DNA of 64,000 nucleotides from Trichoplusia ni. Its lineage: Eukaryota > Arthropoda > Insecta > Lepidoptera > Noctuidae. Shown piece after piece: positions 12,596 to 26,700 of the stretch. The translations under genes and the position numbers were made by a program. The stretch covers positions 11,346,001 to 11,410,000 of the forward strand of contig NC_039488.1 of assembly GCF_003590095.1 (NCBI RefSeq). Reading direction: 5' to 3'. Each line of letters opens with the position of its first letter. Position 1 is the stretch's first letter. The notes under the pieces were generated by a model. It ran no database searches, was not told the DNA's origin, and saw nothing but the letters and a program-made list of their open reading frames with translations.

Positions 12596-15169
12596 TTGGC
12601 AGAAATTAAATGGATGGGAAAAAATAATGTGTTCTCTCTCTTCCCTTTTTTTGTGTTATTTTTGCTAACGGTTTAGCACTTTACATGATGATAAGTAAAA
12701 TACTCTGCCCGATATTCATCGTAGCAGCCTGCTTAACAGGCTAACTGTGTCATGATTTTTTAAAATATATTTCTATAATTTTATTTCAAATAATAATAGG
12801 TATTAAAACTTTGATTTTTAAATACGTTTTTTTTTTAATAAAATAACTTTTATGTTTAATCTATTCGGTTATCGATATCCTGCTGCCGCACGCCCGCCAT
12901 TTTTTTTGGTTGGACAACACTTAGCGTGGCGGGAAGCTAGTACTTGCCGGCGCGGGAAAACTTGGTTAATTTTTAAAAACGAAAAGGAGACGGATGGTTG
13001 AACTGAAGAGGAAGTAATATTTTCTGTTATGTTATAAGTAATACATATGTATAAAAGTATGCACTAATATATGAAAAACTAAATTGAAGTGAGTTGCTGT
13101 TTTATTTCAACTGCATATATCTTTCATCTCTAATACCCGAAGAGAGCTAAATTTTGCGTCCATTTCATTGATGCAAGCCAATCTCACATGCCGATACACA
13201 ACCTCTATAAACCAGGATCAACAGTGATCAGGATCAACTTACGAAATCATTGCATTTAAGCGCAGTGTGTCTCAGAAAAACATCTGACTGTCTTGGAACC
13301 CATAACTAAATGAATGAATGAATGAAAAGTAGTAAACTGTAATCGTAAGGGTTCCTTTACAAAATTACAACACTTACGACTGTTATATTTTTAGGACTTT
13401 ATCCTGTCCTATTTTTGGTGCTCCTACAAATAAGGGAAGCCCACCCAATACTGCGGCCTTACCAAATCTTTTCAAATAACATTCCGTATTATTCGTAAAA
13501 TATATGATTTTCTTAGCACGCTCATGTTTTCCCTATAAAAAGCTATTTGTTATATGATACGACACAATTTATAACGTTATATGATGGCTTCATTTACACT
13601 TTATTAATTTACAATGCCGAGTATAATGTCAATGTACCTACATATTTATAATCACAAAAGGTACCTTTATATATATATGTGAAAGTACCTCTGCTTTTCT
13701 TGTCTATTGATTTATTACGCTATCGCATAAAACCACATAGTTTGATTGGATGAGCTTGGATTTTAATTTGTTGAGTCGTCATACATTTGTTTTACATGCT
13801 GAGAGAAATTATGGCAAATGTAGCGCCCTCTATCGACATCAAAAATCTACTTACCGACTTGACCCCAGTTGAAAATACTCGAAAACTTGAACCATTATCC
13901 TTTCAAATCAATATTCAATTAAGAAATAGCCTTTCACAAACAAAGCTAGCTATAACGCAAGTCTGCCCTTAACGTAACCGTTCACCTAAAATGGTCTGGA
14001 GGTGCGCAGGCGCATCTGATTCTCGCGTTCACGATGCCGCATGCGTAATCGTAGCGCTGTCACTTGTCATGTGTGGTTCAAGTTAGGGGATGATGGATGG
14101 TATCATTTTTATTTACATTGAACTAAATATTTGAAATAATGAAATTTTTGTGCTAAAAATACTGCTTTCTTGATATTGAAAAAAAAAAATCCGCTATCAT
14201 TGTCGGAGCAAGACCATGGACTACACACTCACAGAGCGTCTTACATTGAGCAACAATACATTCTTAGTATTGGTCATTTGCAACCATTAAATTATGTGCA
14301 TATTTTGCCTAATCTTGGTCAGTTTAGACAAAAATATGAGAGTTTGTATTAGCTTTTATACTTTCCTTATTTTAAAAACGCAATCTTGAGTTTCAAGTAC
14401 GCAAAGACACTTGACCTGATACAAGATTTTGAGTGACGAGTTTGAATAATATTCGAATCGGCCTAATTTAGTCAATACATAGACGACGACTATACAGATA
14501 TATGAGTATATTATTATGAATTATTAATCTGCATATCAGGAGATATAGAAACCTTGTTTGAAAATAATAAGTAACTAAATTCTGTTCCTCAAAGGTAAAC
14601 AATAGTAACTCCATTTACCTTTAATGTCACATAATGTTGTATGCCTCTGAGGTACAGAATTATTGTTCTATCAAAAATATAAATCTTTCACATTTAAATT
14701 GTGTACCTCTTGAAGAGGGAAAACATTGAAACCGCTGTTATATACCCAGTATATCAACCAGTAAAAACATTATTTTCTAAAACTCTAAGTCAAAGTTAAT
14801 GAAGCATTAAAAATCTTTAACCTAAACCAACTCAATCCGATAACTTGTCCGCACTTGATACCTCTTACATATTAGAATGCAAGTTTAAGCAAGCCATTTA
14901 CTTATTTACACATATATCACTTACCATCACCCACATCTCAGTTCTAGGAAAATGCAATCTAAACCCATCAATATACGCGCAATCATTAACAGCTGGCGGG
15001 TTAATGACACGACCACTAAGGCCTAGTATCCATCAAAGGTAAAGATAAATATAGTTTGTGTTTAATAACAAAAGGAGTCTAGACAATTGGAGATTCATTT
15101 GTTTCACTGAACGTGTAAATAGTTTTATTGTCTAACCCGTTTTATCGATCTTGCTGTAGGATAGTAACT
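12596..15169. other. No gene seen
   Basis: A short AATG microsatellite is at 13311-13325. Open frames at 13787-13972, 14170-14352 and 14845-15042 have no recognisable homology or codon bias. Confidence 0.4.
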
Positions 15170-15290
15170 TACATAAATTGGTTGACGAGGTCAGACAGGC
15201 AAATCTATCAATATAGAAACTTTGCTCAGTTGAATTCAGTCAGATTGGATGCCGTTACGAAATTAGTGAAAAGAACAGGCAAGTTATTTC
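15170..15290 (-). repeat. Dispersed repeat family A, diverged minus-strand fragment
   Basis: TTGACGAGGTCAGACAGGCA and TCAGTCAGATTGGATGCCG align with the reverse complement of family A (compare 2300-2375). Short and diverged. Confidence 0.5.
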
Positions 15291-15345
15291 AGTCTCAACT
15301 TTACTTAGAATATGAGTAAGTGGAGAGGAGAGATTTTTTTTCTCA

Positions 15346-15622
15346 ACTAGCTGTTGCCCGCGACTTCGTCCCCGTGGGTAGAAGATATAAGTTATGATTT
15401 ATACCTGCCCTGTTTTTTCACATTTTCCATTGTATCTTCGCTCCTATTCCTCCTATTAGTCGCAGCGTGATGGTTTAAAGCCTAAAGCCTTCCTCGATTA
15501 ATGGTCTAGTCAACACAGAATTTTTCAATTTGGACCAGTAGTTCCTGAGATTAGCGCGTTCAAACAAGCAAACAATCAAACAAACAAACTCTTCAGCTTT
15601 ATATATTAGTATAGATATAGAT
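15346..15622 (+). mobile_element. Non-autonomous Helitron-like element, second copy
   Basis: Begins ACTAGCTGTTGCCCGCGACT and shares every block with 1349-1612, including TTGGACCAGTAGTT, GAGATTAGCGCGTTCAAAC, the (AAAC)n tract and the TTCAGCTTTATATATTAGTA end. It has a short internal insertion relative to the first copy (CTATTCCTCCTATTAGTCGC). Confidence 0.7.
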
Positions 15623-17444
15623 TAAGCTTCGTACTCCTGCGGACCAACTGGCACTACCAATACCACACACAGCTCACATCCTCTCCGCTTACTAGAAATA
15701 ACCTGACATCTTGCAGCATATCTTCTCTTAGTTTGGTGGAAACCAGGTTTAGTGCCGCTTAACTCCGCCCCGCTACCGCTTATGCCTTACTCTTTATATT
15801 TTAATCTCGATGCGTTAAGTCAAAGGGCAAGTGAGTGGCGACGAGCACTCAATACTGATCTAGATAGTTGGACTGGTCGCGTAAATGGATATGAATTACA
15901 AGGATCAAGACTGGTCGTCGATGTTACTTATGCAATAGTTCGTTGATTTTACTTTTTTATTAAAACTTAAATGCTTTAAGCCGCTGCTCCTTTAGAAGAA
16001 TTAAAACTGCTCGTGGGTGGTACTTATGCACTTAGATCGCTGATTTTTCATTTCGTCATTGCTTCTTTAAGATATATAGAGATAATTTGCGTAGGTTTTT
16101 GCTAAGCTATTCCGAGTCGGGTTCTTGTCTTACTGGATTTAGTTATAAGTAGAGCGACTGCATATCTGAAATTTTCAAGGTATTTTTCAGAGGTAATACT
16201 ATATCTCATAACGAGGTAATTTCCATATTTTATTCCAGTGATTGTCAAAGATCCATGTCATAGGGAATTTTGAACCAGTTGGTCTCGACGGATGATGGAT
16301 TCCTGACTATTCCCGAGGCACTGGAACGAACATAATATTGTAAACGCACTTTATATAGAGCTAGTCGCTTAATAATCCAATCATAATAATGTCAAAACGG
16401 GTATATAAGTTTTGGCATAGCAGTGATTTAACAGCCTCTGCTCGAAGCACTAGTATTTATCAAGAAGTATTTTAGCCTACGCCGCCCGGTAAATATGTCC
16501 ATTATCTTGAATTGGATATCCTCCATATTTTATAACTTCTAACAAGATCAGTCGTAACAAATTCAAGAGGAATCAAATCTAATCTCTTTAGCAGACATCA
16601 AATACCGTTGTGTCATTAGAGCGAATCAGAAACTCAGTGTCAGCAATTCAGACCTTCTTGAGCGCTTGACCGGTTTTGATAAATTCTTTAATTCAATGAA
16701 CTTAAAGGATACTTTAATATTATTGTGATTTGTTTCTTGTCACTATCGCGATAAGCACCCCTTTTTTTGTGGGTTTCGCGCAATTTCAACCGTAATAAAT
16801 GCAATTTGAGGAAATAAATATACAAGCATGTTCTGTACTTGTAACCTGTAATGATGTATCGAGTTTGGGGAGTGAATGTTTTAATAATTTTTAAAGCGCC
16901 TTTTTTGGCTTTCTTAAAACAAAAACCTTTCGATTTTGATTTTGAGCTACTTTATATTCCTGTAATGAAATTTCGGAATGTTTCTGTAAGCAGAGCAAGA
17001 ACCAGTGTATCTAAATCATAAACTATAATCAGACAACACCACGAGGCATATCTAGTTAGTTTACTAACAAATGAAGGTTTAAATGACGACACAAGCTAAA
17101 TATAATCTAGAAATTTCGTTGTACTAATTCTATCTAGTAATTTGTCGGCTCCGAGCCTACTCCTGTTAAATTTACAGCCTGATTAGAATATAAATTGGTT
17201 ATTTATTTGTTACCTAACTTACTAGTTATTGATTGACGTTTGATGCAAAAGATTTATTGATAACACAAGGAGTATTATTATCACATTAGCTCGCTTTAAT
17301 GAACGTTGATTGATAGGTTATTTACAATATGTTACCTTTAGCTTAAGAGAACTTTGTCCTGTGACTTTGCTCGCGCCATAGTTGAACCGAATAATAAAGT
17401 CTATCTTGTAATTTACATTTATTTGATGATTCTATTATTTGTAA
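15623..17444. other. No gene seen; one very degenerate family A copy near 16090-16330
   Basis: GAGCGACTGCATATCTGAAA and TGATTGTCAAAGATCC near 16153-16260 recall family A. The frame at 15752-15946 is unremarkable. Confidence 0.35.
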
Positions 17445-17648
17445 AACTAGCTGTTGACCGAGGGCCCGCCCTGTTCAAAACGATAACGGTCCCACGGGAA
17501 CATAAAATCCGGATATTAACTCCTGTGTTAATCCTGGTTCTAAACTGTGTATCACGTTTCGTCTAAATTCGTCCAGTGGTTGTTGCGTGAAAGAGGAGCA
17601 AACATCCATACATACAAACTATCGAGTTGGATTATTAGAAAGTAGGAT
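17445..17648 (+). mobile_element. Old non-autonomous interspersed element
   Basis: Runs from AACTAGCTGTTGACCGAGGG to GGATTATTAGAAAGTAGGAT. The blocks GGTCCCACGGGAACATAAAA and CGTGAAAGAGGAGCAAACAT are typical of a common lepidopteran repeat. It is shared in layout with 58684-58887 (ATGATCCCACGAGAACATAA, GCAGAGTAACAAACATCC). Confidence 0.5.
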
Positions 17649-18146
17649 AGGAAGAAGTTTTATTTTTCTCATCCCTAGGGACATGACGTCAAAACGGTGT
17701 AAGCTTACCATTTTTGTGTACAATCGATCACTTATCAACTTTAAAATATTTAGCGTCTTTAGGTAAGGGCAGTAAGATCCATTTTCGTTATTCTGTAGCC
17801 TTGAGGTATACAACACTGAGCAGGTCGTCCGTCAAGCCTGAGGCTATTCAACCCTTAACACATAATAACTCTTGACTTAGTAACAAGCATTCGAAACCTT
17901 GTACTTAATGCTGAGGTCAGAGCTGGTAGTAATAACAATGATATCGTCTTGAGGGAATTGAAAAGAGTTGGTTTTCAAATACGGTTGCTATCCCCCCGGA
18001 TTTGACAGCATTTGTCCTAGTTTTTGGTTAGGTTGGTTTTTGGTCTAGTTTCCCGGTATCCGGGGAGACGAGAGGGTTTGTTAGTAAGAAGTCCAGGTAT
18101 CTATCGAGCAGTTTGTCTCTAACGTGACGTGTTTGTCCAAGTATAA

Positions 18147-18413
18147 TATAATATAATATATAATATATCCTGGGACAACTCACACACGGTTATCTGATCC
18201 CAAGCTAAGCAGAGCTTGTGTTATGGTAACCAGACAACTGATAAACTTACTTATATATTTCTAAATACATACATATTACAGATAAATTACACCCAGACAC
18301 CAGAACAAATGATCATGCTCATCACACAAACATTTGTCCTGGGCGGGAATCGAACCCACGACCTCCGGTATAGCAGTCAGGGTCGCCAACCGCTAGACCA
18401 ACAGGCCCGTCAA
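18147..18413 (-). mobile_element. tRNA-derived SINE with AT-rich tail, minus orientation
   Basis: On the minus strand it starts with a tRNA-like head: GGCCTGTTGGTCTAGCGGTT (A box; plus-strand CGCTAGACCA near 18391) and GTGGGTTCGATTCCCGCC (B box; plus-strand GGAATCGAACCC, 18347-18358). A body and an ATAAT-rich tail (18147-18170) follow. The same structure is at 38757-39028, and a tail-end fragment is at 30219-30320. The polymerase III boxes and shared body mark it as a SINE, not a tRNA gene. Confidence 0.75.
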
Positions 18414-19724
18414 GTATATTTATAATACAACAACAAAATAATAAAACTTCATTTAACAGGATTTGAACACGGGTATCTCTGACAAATCAAATGCATCCAG
18501 TTTGATCCATCCTGCTTTGAATAAGAAAAAGCTACGAAAGATCATTTATCACGCTAAACATGGATTTGTGATTTCGGCGAATTTAAAGCAGAAATGTTGT
18601 GATAGCTGCGCCCTGCGCACAGCAGCAAAGAGAAAAACTTATATTAACAAAATAGAAAAAACGAGTCCATTTCACTTAACACTAATTTCTCAATGCTCGG
18701 TAGCATTTTTGAAATTCTCTCGATTGAATCTCACCGACACAATAATAACTTATTTCACTCTAGAGATTCATATCATCATTGAGCAATCGAAATGATCCAC
18801 TTACAGCATCACATACAGAAACGTCTTACACAAACAGGTAGAAAAAGAAACTGGAAATTCAATAAAGCACTCGTTTGGCAATTTATTTTAACTCAACAAA
18901 ACAGACAAATTGCCAGACTTACCAAAAAACATCAATATTACCCCTACTTAAACCAATCAACATTATGTTTTCCTATCCCTGTACGTATAAGGTTCAAAAT
19001 CGTTTAAAACAAAGCAATGTTAACTTTGTGAATCAACAAAGTTAGTTTTGCGGTCGATTTTTATAAAATGACTAATATTTTCCAAGCAATTTTCTTTTTC
19101 GAGTTTAAAATGAAAGTTTGTATAAATACGCGTACGGACATAGAGTAAGTTACATTTACGTAATATTACGTCACGAAGTATCCATGCGCAAGATTCGACC
19201 TACGACTTATGACCTTTAGTGATGTGAAAGTCTTGTTCTGAATTTTATCGATACTTTTATTAAAACTTTTTTGACAAAATAGGAGACAAGCATAATATAA
19301 TACCTATATATTTAAAGCATGAATTAATTAAGACGTTTTAATCTCTACGACTTGTTCTTTTCGTAACTTTTTACACATGTTTCGTGTATGCAATTTACTG
19401 ACATAAATAACTCACTTGCAACATTCAAAGCAAATGAACATTAAGTGTACATTTCCGTACAATCTAATTAATACAATTAAGTGAAGTGTAGTCATTTCGT
19501 CTCGGCTCACACCCAGTTGAGAGTGGCTTTACAAATTAGATTACCTAATTCGCCTGATTACACATGTATACTTGTTTAAGTAAACCTGTTGCCTGAGGCT
19601 CGACAGTTATCACAGATTTATAAGTGTTAACATCGTAATTAACGGCAGAAATGTTGGCTCATTTGTTAACAAAGTCTAAAACTATTGCTTCAATATGTTT
19701 ATGTTATGTTACATTATTTGTCAG
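18414..19724. other. No gene seen; probably upstream intron of the receptor kinase gene
   Basis: Open frames at 18463-18795 and 18792-19007 have no recognisable domain. If the receptor kinase continues upstream, this is intron. Confidence 0.35.
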
Positions 19725-19810
19725 CTCCCACAAACGACGCAGTATATTAGTTTCATTTGTTTGTGTGTGTCTGTCTTATTTATTGTACATGGAGGTCGCT
19801 CTAAGATAAG
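19725..19810 (+). CDS. Possible transmembrane exon of the receptor tyrosine kinase
   Basis: Tentative. After an acceptor (TTATTTGTCAG ending at 19724) an 86-base exon would encode LPQTTQYISFICLCVSVLFI and then VHGGRSKI. This is a hydrophobic stretch of about 15 residues followed by a basic stop-transfer segment, as expected just before the juxtamembrane exon. It ends with two bases of a codon, which fits the one-base start of the exon at 20650. The donor (AAG|GTCCGC) is weak, which is the main reason for low confidence. A cDNA read across 19810/20650 would settle it. Confidence 0.35.
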
Positions 19811-20047
19811 GTCCGCAAATGGCGGCAAAGGTCATATTTTCTTTGAGCTTGTAGAAACATGCTTGTTAAAACGTTGGATAGTAGTTATTATAGATACTTA
19901 ATTATACTCTCCATATTGAAACTAATTCCAGACAAAATTAATAAAAAAATCGGCTTTATTTTTAGAAAACAGTGACAATTTTGTAAGTATTCAATAACAT
20001 AATACAAACATATACTTTCAAATAAAAAGCATCTCAACACGATAAAA

Positions 20048-20061
20048 TATCGATATCGATA
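20048..20061. promoter_or_regulatory. Double overlapping DRE-like motif TATCGATATCGATA
   Basis: Two overlapping copies of TATCGATA, the binding site of the insect factor DREF. The identical 14-mer occurs at 49187-49200. Here it lies in a predicted intron of the kinase gene, so a function is uncertain. Confidence 0.3.
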
Positions 20062-20649
20062 AACATTCCTCCCATCACTACAACGCATTATTGCGTGTAG
20101 AGATAGATTCGGTACCGCTTGCCACATTCTGACGCAATCTGAGATCCAGGCCCGATGGGATTTTTATAACGAAACAAACAAATACTCTTAACATTGCCAC
20201 ATTGAGATCACAAACAATAAAGTTATGTGGTAATAAGAACATCAGTAGGAAATGATGAGAAGATGTTTATCAGATAACTATAAGCTTACGATAATCATCG
20301 TTTCGGCGGATATGTCGACAGAGGATGCAAATTTATTTAGTACAACAGCTTAATGTATAGAAGAACAATGGCGCGAATACATAGTAAAATATAGACCGAA
20401 TAATTCAGGCAGACTTTAGCTCTGATGTTTCGACGCTTATTTGCAATTGTATGTCCAAAATCAATCAAGAAATGTCATTATCTTAAACATTTTAGCGTGA
20501 CAAAATTGATCTAACAACCGTCACCTTTTACTAAGCTTACAACGGCTTCACTTCTCATCTGATACCACTGAAAACCATTAGAAAATAAAAAAATAATTTT
20601 CCAATAAATACGTATATATATTAAAACAAGTACGTTTTTTTGTCTACAG

Positions 20650-20716
20650 GAATAATGAAATTCCGGCGCGAGGTCAAATGGAAGAAAGCCCGCTGTACAC
20701 GCAAAAAGAATTTGAG
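20650..20716 (+). CDS. RTK juxtamembrane exon (22 codons)
   Basis: Acceptor TTTTTTTGTCTACAG ends at 20649 and donor GAG|GTAAAAAT follows 20716. The exon reads NNEIPARGQMEESPLYTQKE and then FE, entering with one base of a split codon and leaving in phase 0. It joins directly to the VEVEDGDEWEVSR start of the next exon. The acidic/tyrosine content (PLYTQKEFE) suits a juxtamembrane segment just before the kinase domain. Confidence 0.65.
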
Positions 20717-23700
20717 GTAAAAATATTTTGTATAATTCATTCAATGAACAAAACATACATTTTGTACTGGTAACACTGGTACAGCCGCGAATGATAAAGA
20801 GTTTTCTAAGTTTGAATTTGTTTTTTTAAACAAAAGCTCTTTTTGTGAGCGAGTAAATTAATTACACGTATTTACGAGTGCGGGCTGTTTTTCATTTGTC
20901 TCACAATTTTTGACGTACTTTGTTCGGGTTGGAACGTTTCCGTGAATGAAAATGTGGAATGCTAGTAAGTATAATAATTTAGTGAATGTATGCATATCTT
21001 TAATTTGGCTATTGTTATCTTTAGTTAGAAAAAACGGGCTATGGTACCTACCGATAGCCACTATCGAAATTGCAAATATGAAAATGTGCTACTAGCAATA
21101 CAAAAAAGTCCCACAAAATTATTTCAATCCTTAAGTTCCAATCACACAAAATAAAATCAAAAGTTGTTTATTCAAATTGGGCAACTAAGTAGCACTTTTT
21201 GAAGGTCAAAATACATTGGACAGTACCCAGTTTCGAGGAACCTTCACCGCTTCCTCAAAACTTTTGCTACGAGAGAAGAAACGGCGCAACAATCTCCCCA
21301 CCAAAACAAATTTGAATTATTCTGTCTTTCATACGTATCCTCTCAACCCCAGGTGGAAGTGGAAGATGGTGATGAGTGGGAGGTGAGCAGGTCACGCGTC
21401 CACCTCGGAGCACTTATCGGCAGCGGCGCCTTCGGCAGGGTGCACGCCGCGACCCTCGACATGCCTGGGGGAGAAACCATCATGGTGGCTGCGAAGATGC
21501 TTACAGGTACCTTTACGTGGTGAAAGAGACAACAGTTTCGTAAATATAGCCTAGTTGTATAGCTGTTGGACTGCCAAGTTAAAGGTGGTAGGTTCAAATC
21601 CCGGCACGCACCAATGTCTTTTGGAATTCATTTGCGTTAGAAAGTTATTTATTATTAGTAAGGTAGTTACTATTAATTCCAAAAAACAGTGAATTAAACC
21701 AGCACATCTGTCTTTATCAATGTTATCCCACCGAAAAGGGTAGTTTAAATTGTGATACCAGGTTGTACATCAAAAATAAGAAAAATCGATTTTAAAATAA
21801 GAAAATTAGGGTCTAATTTTACTCAAGCCTCGATCGTTGAACTGCACGGCGTAGATATTTCAGGGAAACCCCGACAAAATTAGATATCGCTTAAATACAA
21901 ACGCACAAAGCTTCTAACAATTCAACAGTGACACTTCATAACGAGCTTGTCTTTTTATTGTGGTCAAAATGCATACAATAACATTTAAACCAACATTTCT
22001 TCATTATTTTTAAATAAATAAAAACTGTTTATCAAACAAATATAATAAAAAAACATAACGCATGAGTGCACTCGTTGTTTATATTTATTTATCTGACGCC
22101 TTTACTCGCTTCGCTACGGATGGTTTCCAATGTTTGTTTAACAAAATCTCACTTTAAAAGCAAATATTTAAAATTAATATAATTATGTAAAAAAAGCCGT
22201 CGGTTCTGTATACACATAATAATTAGACAAAAAAATTGTATAATGAACAGAAGCTCTATCTTAAAGTAATTTTCTTAAGGTTAAGCTATCGGTGTGGAAA
22301 CGTGACAGCGCAATATACGGCATAGAGTGGCATCTCTCTTTTACTCACATAATAATATTACTTAAAGACGTTGCCCCCGACCCCCAGTTTAAAACAGCTG
22401 ATCTATTTAATTGCATATCAAAACGTTAAAGCATAGAACTAACTAATACTAGTCACAGCGGTTAAGGTGTGGTTTTTTCACGATCAGAAAATAAAACGCT
22501 CTCCCCAGCCAGCTGCAACAGGTAGAATTATATGTAACAAAAAGCACAGAACATTTTATTCAAAACAGATGAATGGAAGACATAATAGGTAACGAGTGAA
22601 TAAGCCAGGTTTAATAATAAATTATTAGCGCGTAATATCCCGACATCGCAGCTCGATTAGTAGCGCCATCTGTCACTTTGATCGAGTTACCGGCATTTAG
22701 CTTTAAACATGGCTACTTGGTTATATTATCTTTAGCAAATATCTTGTTTAATATATACAATACATATGTTCTTCAATTATAATTCGACATTGTCTATAAA
22801 AAAGTGACACGTAACGAATTTTTTCTCCAACGCCGATAAAGAAGTTTCACTTAAAAGAATATCTATTAAAGTTATTTTCGGTATCTATTCTACATGTAAA
22901 AAACCGTAACAAGTGTAAAAAAAAAAGTAAGTTTGGTAAAATGAAAATCACAAACGGGTTCCGAGGAACAGTCGAGTTCCTTTTTTTTAAGTCCAACGAT
23001 GCTTAGAATGCATGGCGCCATTCTAGAAAACAAAAGACGAACAATTGATTCAAAATTAGATTAGAGCTCTTTTTTAGTAGGTTTTACGGCCGCTTGTGCT
23101 TTTAAAATCGCATGATAGTAAAGAAAAAATGTATTACATAACTCAACTATTTTTTGTTTGTCTGCGACTAAAATCCGAACAATGGCAGTAGCTAATCGAC
23201 CCATTGTTCATGAATAACACTAATTTTCGGCAGACTAAGCAAATGTAGCTAATTTACCTTCCCCACACAATTTATCATTACGTAAGTTCAAGGAAATGAA
23301 AGTGCAACTATTTCTCATAGATGCACTCTTGAACTGTGTATAAGTTAGATTTTATGAAGCTGGTAATTTGACTTCAAATTACCGTCTAGACAATCTCTTT
23401 ATTCATCAGTTTTAAAATGTGTTTACGGAAACTTGACTTCAAAATGTTTTTTTTTCACATCTTGTGTCTGAAACCTGGGTGTAGATTACGACTCGCACTT
23501 GACCGGTTTTTTTTTAAATAGAGTAAAAAATCATAAATCTTATTTTGTTAATCGACTTTCATTACTGACAACGCACAACGCATACGAGATTTAAACAAAC
23601 TTTTTAACTACCACCTCGTTTAGGCATAATTTAAGTTAATTACCGGTTAATTAGCATTACTCATACAAAGTTAGTTCCGCGCACTTAGCGCCGTTATTGT

Positions 23701-26700
23701 AGGCTCTACAATGCTTTTCCAACGACTACCATGACTTTTTAAAGTGTGAGACAGAGACAGCGCACTGCACCGCGTAGAACACAATCTCATTCCACTTAAA
23801 GAGTTGATAGTAGGCTTGTTTATCGCCGATCTTTTAATGAGTCTAATTATGCAAATAGAATTTCTTAACACAATTCGTGTGGAGAACCGAGTTTCAACTC
23901 GGTAATAGGCTCAATTTATAAGATCTCAAGTAATCTTGCTGATGTATTTGTTTCTGATAAGCGATGCAGACGAAAGTGGCTTTACATTAGCTTTATCAAT
24001 CCCGTGTGGAAGTAATTAGTAAATGCTTGGTTCTCTCTTTTAAAATATTTAATTGATTGTTTTGATTCGTCCTGCCCAACTATGGGACTATATTCCAGAA
24101 TTTTGTCACAGTAATTGTTTTGATAGGTATCCTTGCACAAAACTCAACCGATCATCTCATCTCAACTCAACATCAAACTCAACAGATCACTTCAATCAAA
24201 TGAAATGCAATATTTTTATTTCTGCTAACATCTTTTACAGAGATATTTTTTATGAACCTACTGTCGTAAAACTTTTCTATTTGTTTTCATCACGAAGATT
24301 AACATTTCATTCCAAATATAACAGAACAATAACTTTATAACACAACAAATATGCTAAAGCTTTCTATCTTCAAACTACATCTTCTCTTTCCACAGAAGAA
24401 GTAAGTGAAGAAGAAATCCAAGACTTTCTCCGTGAGATAGAGATGTTGAAGCACGTCGGATCCCACAAGCACGTCATCCGTCTGATCGCGTGCTGCACGC
24501 GGCGCGCCCCCCTCATCGCGCTGCTTGAGCACGCGCCCAGAGGAGACCTGCTCTCACTCCTGAGGGCCGCCAGAGGAAGAAGGAGAGAGGGTGAGAGAGA
24601 GAGTCAAGCTTCAACTGTTACAAGAAGAGTTGATAGCTCGCAAGGACGGCCGTCGGAAGCTGAATGTAAGTGATTTTCTTTTTGAATGATACGGCAGTTG
24701 CAATACTTATGTAGCCTACCAATGTTTGATCTAAGTCTACTGAAGTCTGAGTCATGATGATATTTTGTAATGTAACGTGTGTGTATTCTCACGATAAAGC
24801 GCAACTTTAATCCTAATGGACTGTACGGTTAGCCGAGTGGAAAAGGTCACTGAGCCAGTTTTACTGCATGCGATGATTAGCGAGTTCGTTCCCTGTGTAG
24901 TACAAGAATTTTAAGGGTCCACAAATACTTCAATCCACAAGGATTAAATTAATTAGTGCGGGAGACGTCTTCTCGCAAAAAAATATAATAAAAATTAGCC
25001 TTATTTACACTTATTAATTAAATCCGCATTTATAATATAATAATTAGCCCACATGAAAGCGACAAACTTTGTCTCGTGGGAATTTAAATCATAAAATTAC
25101 ACACAACATTTACTTTCAAAACCGATTACCTTAACATAAAAGCAAACGATAAAAGCGCCTGGTAAATATACGTGAGCAATCATTACTCTGAGGATTTTGA
25201 ATCTTAATATTTGTTAAGGCGCTTCAAACAACTTAGAAATTATTACGTACTAAATAAAGGATTTTCTCGCTCAAAAGGAATAACAACCACAACAAATGAC
25301 TAATAATAAGTCTTGTTCTATGAGAGATAATAATTTCCAACATCTGAGTATCAGCTGATGAATAGTAATGTAACTTATGTTTCTACCTACCTTTGACGAC
25401 CTTTGTTTTTACTTTCAGCTGAATACACGAACCTGAGTGATTCAGATCCAGCCCTTTCCGAAGGCAAATTGTATATAGATAGTGATAAGAAAAAGGACCA
25501 TTATGTGGCAGAGCCTGCCCTTCAGTTAGACGGTAGCACAATGAGGGAATATGCCCTACAAGTAGCATTGGGCATGAGACACTTAGAAGAAAGAGGTATT
25601 ACTCACAGGTGAGTTTTATTTGATGATAAACTGTAAAATATATAAACACACTTACACTTTAAGGATCACTAATACCCTTCCAGCATAGAAAGCATAAAAA
25701 AACGGAATTGGAGTCACTTGTTTTGTGGTCTATGAGGAAAAAGTCATGGCCCTAGTTTCCGCCTGGTTTCAAAAAACGCAGTATTGTAGATATTCGTTGT
25801 ATCATATAAGAACACAAATACTTCTTACCAGTATCCTGGTAAATCACAAATGTTAAACCATCGGTGCCATAATTAACATGGGAGAAAACCTCAAACTTAG
25901 CAAACTTTTTCGTACAACCTAAAACTACATTTATGGTGTAAGAAATAGAAATCATTTTTAAAATCTCTTGTCGTCAATATATTTTATTCTTGATACTTTA
26001 ATCTCGGCATTATGTAACTATCTACGGCTACCTTGCGAAATTGAAAATACCAATGTTCGCAAAGACATTTTTCGTAGACAAAAATGCGACGGATAAATAT
26101 CTCAAGCTTATCAAATTGTGTTATAGAGATGTTCACTTTATATCCATACACGTGTTTCTGGACAGAGTAAATACAAGAGCATCAGAGTTTAATATTATGT
26201 TTTAATAATAAATTGCGTAATAAAATCTGAAAGTTTTTTTTTTTTTTTTATGCAAGATTTTAAGTGGCTATAAGTACTAGTCACATAGGTAAAGGCTATG
26301 CAGTTTGCATATTCTTTATTTCAGGAAATGAGAAAGCAATCTGTCTTTTTAGCCCAACTTCCAGCAGTTTGTATTCTTTAGAAACGAATTAACAAATTCT
26401 GATTATATGTTTGGTGTGTATTTATTTTTATATGTACCCATATAGTTAGTAAAAAGGCCTGGCTATGTTCAGCATAACCTTTTTATACCCAAGGCTAAGA
26501 AGTACCTAAAAAAGTACATATTCTAACCAACAGTTTCATTTCACCAAAGGAAATAAATAAAAAAGTTACTCAAAATAATTTGCCAGTATCAACATCGATC
26601 ATACGAAGCACGCACCAAACTTGTTATTACATTTCGCAGTTATCTCTTTCATAAGGACATGTTTTATTTCATAAATAATATTAATAATATCTTTATTTGT

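Noticed and set aside
18340..18413. tRNA gene on the minus strand (good A and B boxes); also at 21546, 24819, 38960
   Set aside because: No acceptor stem pairing at the ends, and the head continues into a shared non-tRNA body with an AT-rich tail. These are SINEs.
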